A stretch of DNA of 11,927 nucleotides from an uncultured Collinsella sp. (GTDB lineage: Bacteria; Actinomycetota; Coriobacteriia; Coriobacteriales; Coriobacteriaceae), in the NCBI GenBank assembly GCA_902478825.1, contig CABSMK010000043.1:1-11927 (forward strand). Reading direction: 5' to 3'. A program made the translations under genes and the position numbers. How positions within the stretch are numbered: the first letter of the stretch is position 1; each line of letters starts with the position of its first letter. The notes below the pieces were generated by a model. That model made no database searches and was not told the DNA's origin. It worked only from the letters and a program-made list of their open reading frames with translations. This document shows positions 6,204 to 11,927 of this stretch, one piece after another.

Positions 6204-6335
6204 TCCTGCTCCTAACATAACTATTCGCTCAACGTTGTGTGTAGTACCAAATATGTGGCCGCTGGGGCCGTGTGGCGCGTTGCCGCTAGCTCATCGGCCG
6301 TGGTGCGCCCCGAGTATCCGCTTCGATCACGGGCA
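6204..6335 (-). other. 132-bp gap between the SEDS-PBP gene and pknB
   Basis: In many Actinobacteria pknA lies at this point; here it is absent. A 16-codon reading frame (6286-6336, peptide MPVIEADTRGAPRPMS) starts in a TGATG overlap with the SEDS-PBP stop codon and has GGGAG shortly before it. It could be a coupling leader or chance. No convincing promoter is seen, although an AT-richer patch just before pknB could hold a weak one. Confidence 0.3.
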
Positions 6336-9206
6336 TCACGCTCCCTGTGCGGCGAGCGCCGCGGTCAGGACGATGCCGGCGATTTTGGCGGCCTTGACGT
6401 CATGCTTGTCGTAATCCTCCAAAGCCACCGAGATGGCGACCGTAGGTGAATCGTAGGGGGCAAAGCCGATGAACATGGAGTTGACGTTGGTGCCGCCGGT
6501 CTCGGCCGAGCCGGTCTTGCCGGCAACCTTGACACCCGGAATCTGGGCATCGGTGCCAGTGCCAGACTGGACGACTGAGAGCATGGCCTGCTTGACCTGG
6601 TCGGCCGTGGCAGAGCTGACAGCCTGACCCAGCGAACGGGACTGCATGGTCTTAACCACGGTTCCGTCTGGGGCGAGCACCTGGGACACAAAGAACGGAT
6701 CCATGACGACGCCGCTGTTGGCAATGGCGGCAGCGATCACGGCGTTTTGCATGACCGTGGTCTGCGGGCCGGGCGTGTGGTCCATACCGACAGGCTGACC
6801 TGCACCTGCCCAAGCGGTCTCCCACTCGGTCATAAGCGACGGGTCGGCCATGATGGAGGCCGTGGCGGTAAGGTCCTGGCCCAGCTTTTGCCCATAGCCA
6901 AAGGCGTTGGCAAACTGTACCAGCGAGCTGGCGCCGACCTCGTTGGCCACCTGGCCAAAGACGACGTTAGACGACACGGCGAAGGCCTGCTGCAGGCTGA
7001 TGGTGCCGTAGCTTTCGTTGGCGTAGTTGGTGACCGGAGCGTTGCCGATATCCATGGAACCGGGCGCCTGGTAGGTGCTCGAAAGCGTGGCGGTGCCGGT
7101 CTCGAGCGCTGCGGAAAGGGTGACGACCTTAAACGTGGAGCCTGGGGTATACAGCGCATCCATGGCGCGGTCGTACAAGGAACCGTCCTCGCCGCCGCCC
7201 GCCTGTAGCAGGGCGTCGATGTTGGTGTTGTCGTAGGTGGGCGAGCTGGCGCACGCAAGGACGGCGCCGGTGCGCGGGTCCATGACCACCACGGCGCCCT
7301 TAAAGCCCTTGAGCGCCTGTTCAGCAGCCGTCTGGATGCGCGAATCGATCGTGAGCTTGACGGTGTTACCCGGCTGGGTTTGACCTGCGAGCGATGCGAT
7401 GGCGTTGTTCCAGCTGGAGTAATCCTTGGAACCGGTGAGCGTGTCGTTCATGACGCTCTCGATGCCAGCGGTGCCATACTGCTGGCTCACGTAGCCCACC
7501 ACGTGCGCGGCCATATTGCCGTTGGGGTAGGAGCGGGCGTAGGTGCCGTCCTCCTGCTGCAGCGACTCGGCCAGCGTCACGCCGTCGGACGTGATGATGG
7601 ATCCGCGCTGGATATACTTGGAGCGGGCGATGGTGTGGTTGTTGGTCGGCATGTCCTGATAGTCCTTGGCCTTGATGACCTGGACATAGGTGAGGTTGCC
7701 GATAAGGATGGCGAACAGCGCCGTAAAGGCGAACACGGCGCGAGTCAGGCGGTTGGCAAGTGCCACGCGGCCAAGTACGCCGGATTCAGGCGTATCGAGC
7801 AGGCGACGACGCATGCGAGAGCCGGCAGAGTGGCTACCGCGGCCGTAGGACGACGAGGTGGCAAATCGCGTGCCGGTCGGGGCGGCGGCAGATGCGACCT
7901 GGTCATCGGTGATGGCAGACATGGTGCCGGTGCCGGTGAGTTCGGCCTCGCGTCCGGTTGCCTCGTCGCCGGCACGCAGTAGCAGCGCGACGATGATAAA
8001 GCTCGCCAGCAGCGAGGAGCCGCCCTGGCTCATGAAGGGCAGAGTGACGCCGGTCAGCGGAATCAGGCGGGTCACGCCGCCCACAATCAAGAAGGCCTGG
8101 AAGCTGATAGCCGCCGTAAGGCCTGTGGCGCTAAAGGCGGCAAGGTCGGACTTGGCGCGAGCGGCCGTGGTCAGACCGCGCACGGCAAAGAGCATAAACA
8201 GGATGAGCACGGCGCCGCCGCCCAAAAGCCCCATTTCCTCGCCGATGGCCGAGAAGATAAAGTCGGATTCGACGACGGGGATGTTGTTGCTCATGCCGTT
8301 GCCGATGCCCACGCCCACCAGGCCGCCGTCGGCGAGCGAAAAGAGCGACTGCACGATCTGGTAGCCTTGGCCCTGGGCATCCTTAAACGGATCGACCCAG
8401 ACCTGAAAGCGCACCTGAACGTGCGACAGGAACTTGTAGGCGCCCACGGCTCCAACAGCCAAAAGTATCAGGCCGATGATGACGTACGAAAAGCGTCCCG
8501 TGGCAACGTAGAGCATCAGCAAGAAGATGGTGTAGAACAGTACGGCCGAGCCCAGATCGCGTTCGAAGACGACGACGAGCAGGCACACGCCCCACACGGC
8601 AAACAGCGGCAGCAGCAGGCGGAAGCGCGGAATCTTGAGGCCCAGAATCTTGCGGTTGGAGATGGAGAGCAGTTCGCGGTTCTCGGCCAGGTAGCCGGCC
8701 AGGAACAGCACGATAAAGACCTTGGCGAACTCGCCGGGCTGGATGGTAAAGCCGGCGATGCGAATCCACAGCTTGGAGCCCGAGATCGTGGTGCCGATAA
8801 AGATGGGCAGCATCAGCAAGATGATGCCGATGATGCCGAAGGTGTATTTGTAGCGCATGACCACGTCGAGGTTCTTGACCAGCGCGAGCGTTCCCACCAT
8901 GAGCGCCACCGAGATAAACAGGATGATGAGCTGCGAGATGGCGAGGTCGGGGGCAAGGCGCGTCACGAATGTGATGCCGATGCCCGAGAGCACAAAGACG
9001 ATGGGCAGGATTGCGGGGTCGGCGCCGGGCGCCAGGATGCGCACGGCGATATGCGCCGCGGCGAAGGCGGCAAAGAGGCCGATCGGCACGGCAAGCGTCT
9101 CAAAGGAGATCGTGGCGCCCGCGGTGAGCACGTACATCGCATACAGCAGGATGACGGGGAACGCCGAGGCGATGAGCAAAAGCAGTTCGGTGTTGCGGCG
9201 ACTCAT
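6336..9206 (-). CDS. rodA-pbpA: Fused SEDS glycosyltransferase (RodA/FtsW) and class B penicillin-binding protein
   Basis: One 956-residue reading frame carries both enzymes of a peptidoglycan synthase. Residues about 1-413 form a multi-pass SEDS domain that polymerises lipid II, with ISGSKLWI near 141-148, QPGEFAK (156-162), ERDLGS (215-220) and ESDFIFSAIGEE (313-324), where Asp315 matches the essential aspartate of RodA. A cytoplasmic Ser/Thr-rich linker (about 414-486) leads to one membrane segment (about 490-511) and a transpeptidase with STFK (690-693, nucleophile Ser690), SSN (745-747) and KTGS (897-900). The length equals the usual RodA plus PbpA. I chose the ATG at 9206, eight bases after AGGGAG; a GTG at 9215 abuts that site. 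Methionines in the linker have no ribosome-binding site, so one polypeptide is expected. The SEDS C-terminus and PBP N-terminus are both cytoplasmic, so the topology fits. Confidence 0.93.
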   Translation of the reverse strand: MSRRNTELLLLIASAFPVILLYAMYVLTAGATISFETLAVPIGLFAAFAAAHIAVRILAPGADPAILPIVFVLSGIGITFVTRLAPDLAISQLIILFISVALMVGTLALVKNLDVVMRYKYTFGIIGIILLMLPIFIGTTISGSKLWIRIAGFTIQPGEFAKVFIVLFLAGYLAENRELLSISNRKILGLKIPRFRLLLPLFAVWGVCLLVVVFERDLGSAVLFYTIFLLMLYVATGRFSYVIIGLILLAVGAVGAYKFLSHVQVRFQVWVDPFKDAQGQGYQIVQSLFSLADGGLVGVGIGNGMSNNIPVVESDFIFSAIGEEMGLLGGGAVLILFMLFAVRGLTTAARAKSDLAAFSATGLTAAISFQAFLIVGGVTRLIPLTGVTLPFMSQGGSSLLASFIIVALLLRAGDEATGREAELTGTGTMSAITDDQVASAAAPTGTRFATSSSYGRGSHSAGSRMRRRLLDTPESGVLGRVALANRLTRAVFAFTALFAILIGNLTYVQVIKAKDYQDMPTNNHTIARSKYIQRGSIITSDGVTLAESLQQEDGTYARSYPNGNMAAHVVGYVSQQYGTAGIESVMNDTLTGSKDYSSWNNAIASLAGQTQPGNTVKLTIDSRIQTAAEQALKGFKGAVVVMDPRTGAVLACASSPTYDNTNIDALLQAGGGEDGSLYDRAMDALYTPGSTFKVVTLSAALETGTATLSSTYQAPGSMDIGNAPVTNYANESYGTISLQQAFAVSSNVVFGQVANEVGASSLVQFANAFGYGQKLGQDLTATASIMADPSLMTEWETAWAGAGQPVGMDHTPGPQTTVMQNAVIAAAIANSGVVMDPFFVSQVLAPDGTVVKTMQSRSLGQAVSSATADQVKQAMLSVVQSGTGTDAQIPGVKVAGKTGSAETGGTNVNSMFIGFAPYDSPTVAISVALEDYDKHDVKAAKIAGIVLTAALAAQGA

Positions 9207-9222
9207 AAGCGGCACTCCCTTT

Positions 9223-11169
9223 CTAATTCTTATCGGAGGCTTCGGCCTCGGCGGACTGTTCGGCGGTATTCTCGGAATCCGATTCGGAGGTCGAACCCTG
9301 GTCGGTGTTATTGCGGATCGTTTGCGCGTCGATCACCTGACGGGTCTGCTCCTCGTCGATCTGATGGCGGTACTTGGAGATGGTGTCCTGTGCGTCGTCG
9401 ATGCTCGTCTGCTGAATACCTGCCTTAAGGCGATTTTGTGTGTCTTCGGGCAGGTCGGACAGTTTGATGGTGGTCGTGCTGTCGAGCCAGTGCAGCTTAA
9501 GGCCGAGCGGCTTGCCGGGAATGCCCCGGTAGACCGCGACGGTGTCCTTGTAGGTGCCCAGGTAGTACGAGCCGGTGATGCCTGCGTAGGCCCAGATGGC
9601 TGCCGCCAGCACAAAAGCGATGCCCAGTACGGTGGCAATGGTGATGTTGCGGCGGCGGACGCGCTTTGCCTCGCGCATGACGCCATCGTCGACCAGGTCA
9701 ACGACAAGCACGGTGACGTTGTCATGCCCGCCGGCGACCAGTGCCGCGTCAACAAGGTTGTCGACGCAAATCTGCGCGGTCGAGGACTGCGTGGCGATGT
9801 TTTCGATATCGCTATCGGGAATCATGCTCGAAAGACCGTCCGAGCACAGGATCAGGCGGTCGCCTTCCTCGATATGCAGGGTAAAGTGGTCGGCATACAT
9901 TGCGGGATCCGAGCCCAGCGCGCGGGTGATGACCGAGCGGTTGGGGTGGACGCGAGCCTCGTCTGCCGTAATCTCGCCGGCGTCCACGAGCTCCTCCACA
10001 TAGGAGTGGTCGCGGGTCACGCGGATGAGCGTGCCCTCGTGGAGCAGATAGGCGCGCGAGTCGCCCACGTGGGCGATAGCGAGCATGTCGTTTTCGATAT
10101 AGGCGCAGGTTGCCGTGCAGCCCATGCCGGGCTTGCCAAGCCCGTTGAGCGCAGCCTCGATGACCGCGGCGTTTGCAGCTTCGACGGCGGCCGCCAGTCG
10201 TGCGGCGTCGGCTGCCTGCGGCGCTGTCTTGGCAATGGTCTCGACGGCGATGGAGGAGGCTACCTCACCGGCGGCGTGGCCGCCCATGCCGTCGCATACG
10301 CAAAAGAGCGGCGATTGCACCAGATAGGAGTCTTCGTTATGCGGGCGCACACAGCCAACATCGGAGCGGGCGCCCCACATGAGCTGCGTGGTCGTGCCGG
10401 CGTCGTAGGTCGAGTCAGTCTCGACGCGCTCGTCGGTCAGCGGCTCAAAACTCATGGTCGAGCCGGGGTCCTTAAGCTTGGCCTCCACGGCGGCAACGTC
10501 AATCTCGGCCGTATCGCCGGGCGAGACGGTGTCGGCATCGTTGCTCGGGTCGTTGACGTTGGGCGTGGCGGGCTCTTCGGTTGTACGGTCGACAGGCTCG
10601 TCGTCTTGCGGGGCGACGGCTGCAGACTCGGGCGTCGCGAAGTGCGCGGGCGCGGGCGTGCCGTGGGATTGGGAGACATCCTCCGTCGTTGCTGCGGGTA
10701 CGTCTTCGGTTACAGACTGCATGGCTTCGGGCGCCGATGCGTCCGCGGGGGAGGGCGCCGCCGCGGGTTCCGGTGCAGATGCGGACTCGGGTGCTGCGGC
10801 GGGTGCCGGCGCTACGGGAAACACCGGTGCCGCGGGCTCGGGAGCCGCAAATACCGCGGAGCTCTCGGTAATCGCCGTGGCGACGGGTTCGGCAAAGTGA
10901 GCCGGCGCGGGCATGTCTTGCGGGGCCGCGGGCTGCTCGGTAGCGGCGTGCACGCCGATGGGGGTGTTACCGCCGTCAGCGTTGTCCTCGGTATCCTCGT
11001 CGTCGGTCAGCGTCGGATATTCTTGCGTTACATGCGAAAGAGGCAGGGAGAACACAGTGTCCTCGGGCTCCACGGGCGCATGGCCCGCCGGGGCGGCATG
11101 AGCCGGCGCGGTCGCGGGGGCGGCCGACGTCTCTGGCATGGTTGCGGACTTGTTCTCCTCGTCGATCAT
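9223..11169 (-). CDS. pstP: PP2C-family serine/threonine phosphatase with long N-terminal extension
   Basis: Metal-dependent phosphatase that reverses PknB phosphorylation. The PP2C domain (about 264-495) has RPHNEDS (275-281), CDGMGGHAAGE (292-302), GDSRAYL (369-375), SDGL (443-446) and GGHDNVT (480-486), supplying the metal-binding aspartates. One membrane segment (about 509-530) precedes an extracytoplasmic tail of about 118 residues that ends acidic and Ser-rich. The first 260 residues are rich in Ala, Pro and Glu, probably disordered, and contain PAPAHFA twice (87-93, 172-178). Total length is 648, against about 514 for mycobacterial PstP. The start overlaps the fhaB stop by four bases (ATGA) with AAGGTG upstream; later methionines lack ribosome-binding sites. 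The downstream SEDS-PBP start lies 16 bases away. Confidence 0.92.
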   Translation of the reverse strand: MIDEENKSATMPETSAAPATAPAHAAPAGHAPVEPEDTVFSLPLSHVTQEYPTLTDDEDTEDNADGGNTPIGVHAATEQPAAPQDMPAPAHFAEPVATAITESSAVFAAPEPAAPVFPVAPAPAAAPESASAPEPAAAPSPADASAPEAMQSVTEDVPAATTEDVSQSHGTPAPAHFATPESAAVAPQDDEPVDRTTEEPATPNVNDPSNDADTVSPGDTAEIDVAAVEAKLKDPGSTMSFEPLTDERVETDSTYDAGTTTQLMWGARSDVGCVRPHNEDSYLVQSPLFCVCDGMGGHAAGEVASSIAVETIAKTAPQAADAARLAAAVEAANAAVIEAALNGLGKPGMGCTATCAYIENDMLAIAHVGDSRAYLLHEGTLIRVTRDHSYVEELVDAGEITADEARVHPNRSVITRALGSDPAMYADHFTLHIEEGDRLILCSDGLSSMIPDSDIENIATQSSTAQICVDNLVDAALVAGGHDNVTVLVVDLVDDGVMREAKRVRRRNITIATVLGIAFVLAAAIWAYAGITGSYYLGTYKDTVAVYRGIPGKPLGLKLHWLDSTTTIKLSDLPEDTQNRLKAGIQQTSIDDAQDTISKYRHQIDEEQTRQVIDAQTIRNNTDQGSTSESDSENTAEQSAEAEASDKN

Positions 11170-11582
11170 CGACGGTTCACCTTCATGACCACGTCGCCAA
11201 TCTGGACTTCGTCGCCCTCGCGCAGCGTTGCGGGTTCCACCAGCTGGCGGCCGTTGACGAGCGTGCCGTTAAGCGAGTTGAGGTCCTCGATAATAAGTGC
11301 CGGACCCTGCAGCGAAAAACGCGCATGCGAGGCCGAGACAAACGGTTCGTTGATGCAGATGTCCGACGACGGCGAACGGCCGACGATGACGGGGCCGAGC
11401 ATATCCACGTGGATGCCGCGGATGCCGCGCGGGCCCTTGTCCACATCGATCGTCCAGATGGCCGAGTCGCGGCGCTGGCCGCGGACGAGCCCCACGCCGG
11501 TCTTCATGACGGCAAACAGGAAGATATAAAGCAGGACGACCAGGACGATGCGGCCTGCAAACAGGACGATATCGATGTTCAT
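11166..11582 (-). CDS. fhaB: Membrane-anchored FHA-domain protein (FhaB/FipA-like)
   Basis: Small phosphothreonine-binding protein of the wall-synthesis operon. The 138 residues hold an N-terminal membrane segment (about 4-27) and a C-terminal FHA domain (about 55-136) with GRSPSSD (68-74), SASHARF (83-89) and LNSLNGT (101-107); these supply the Arg, Ser, His and Asn that contact phosphothreonine. In mycobacteria FhaB (FipA) links PknB signalling to division proteins; the same role here is inferred from family and position. AGGGGA lies upstream of its ATG, inside the end of fhaA. It overlaps pstP by four bases and begins six bases after the fhaA stop codon. Confidence 0.9.
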   Translation of the reverse strand: MNIDIVLFAGRIVLVVLLYIFLFAVMKTGVGLVRGQRRDSAIWTIDVDKGPRGIRGIHVDMLGPVIVGRSPSSDICINEPFVSASHARFSLQGPALIIEDLNSLNGTLVNGRQLVEPATLREGDEVQIGDVVMKVNRR

Positions 11583-11588
11583 AAGCGA

Positions 11589-11896
11589 CTATCCCCTAAA
11601 TTCGAACGTGCTCAGGCCAAACGTCAGCAGGTCGCCGTTGCGCAGCGGGCAGCGCGTGATGCGACGGTTGTTGACGAGCGTGCCGTTGGTGGAGTTGAGG
11701 TCCTCGATCGACCAGTCCGAGCCGGTAAAGGTGAGCTGGGCATGACGGCGCGACACGTTGGGGTCGCGCAGGGCGATGTCGGAAACCGAGCGCTCGCGAC
11801 CAATGGTCACCTGTGCGGAGGTGATGGCGTGGCTCTCGCCGCTCACGACGTCGACGAGCTGGGCGAGCGGACGCTGCGGGGCGCGAGAGCTTGCCA
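11589..11896 (-). CDS. fhaA: FHA-domain protein, C-terminal part only (FhaA-like)
   Basis: The last 101 residues of a protein whose start lies beyond the contig end. They form a complete FHA domain with GRERSVSD, SRRHA and STNGT. The position just before fhaB matches fhaA in other Actinobacteria, whose N-terminal DUF3662 domain would be in the missing part; I cannot confirm that domain here. The reading frame runs straight into adapter sequence at 11897, so any start codon at the edge (such as a GTG at 11897-11895) is an artefact. The FHA domain binds phosphorylated partners of PknB. Confidence 0.82.
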
Positions 11897-11927
11897 CTGT
11901 CTCTTATACACATCTGACGCTGCCGAC
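11897..11927. other. Nextera/Tn5 sequencing adapter at the contig end
   Basis: The final 31 bases begin with CTGTCTCTTATACACATCT, the Tn5 mosaic end, and continue into GACGCTGCCGAC, the Nextera read 1 adapter. This is library sequence left by incomplete trimming and is not genomic. Read on the minus strand it yields the tell-tale peptide start MCIRDS. Confidence 0.98.

Noticed and set aside
7814..7922. Separate start for a free-standing PBP at linker methionines (ATG at 7922 or 7814)
   Set aside because: Neither codon has a ribosome-binding site, and the frame is continuous from the SEDS domain.
8857..11529. 890-codon plus-strand open frame opposite the SEDS-PBP, pstP and fhaB genes
   Set aside because: It is antisense to three genes with intact motifs. 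The translation is Gly/Arg/Val-rich with no domain, as expected from GC-rich third positions.

Overview
The window looks like a contig end from a gut actinobacterium of the class Coriobacteriia, most likely Collinsella or a close relative. This is inferred from the high-GC coding sequence, from the fhaA-fhaB-pstP-rodA/pbpA-pknB cell-wall operon typical of Actinobacteria, and from a mannose-family PTS operon with a DUF956 gene, which is common in gut fermenters. The last 31 bases (11897-11927) match the Nextera/Tn5 read-through adapter and are not genomic, so the genomic sequence ends at about 11896.

Left part, plus strand: an AT-rich intergenic region (about 4-448) contains a 65-bp inverted-repeat element, two copies of GTTTAAACAAA, a TATAAT box and a predicted 5'-UTR hairpin that covers the ribosome-binding site. 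It leads into manX (fused IIAB), manY (IIC) and manZ (IID), which import and phosphorylate mannose-type sugars. A strong hairpin terminator follows, then the small DUF956 gene (manO). A second copy of the 65-bp element follows manO.

Middle: a tRNA-Arg(CCU) gene with encoded CCA sits inside a rearranged locus. A degenerate inverted copy of its 3' half forms a 117-bp quasi-palindrome with it, and a 28-bp direct copy of its 3' end lies exactly 130 bp downstream. Two terminators pointing in opposite directions separate this locus from the convergent operon on its right.

Right part, minus strand, in order of transcription: fhaA (only the C-terminal FHA domain is present), fhaB, pstP, a single reading frame fusing a SEDS glycosyltransferase (RodA/FtsW type) to a class B penicillin-binding protein, and pknB with four PASTA domains. 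This is a phosphorylation-controlled peptidoglycan synthesis module: PknB senses wall fragments and phosphorylates targets, PstP reverses this, the FHA proteins bind phosphothreonine, and the SEDS-PBP protein polymerises and crosslinks peptidoglycan. The fusion is the most notable protein feature. The rearranged tRNA locus and the 65-bp element are the most notable non-coding features. I did not find a clearly new multi-gene system.
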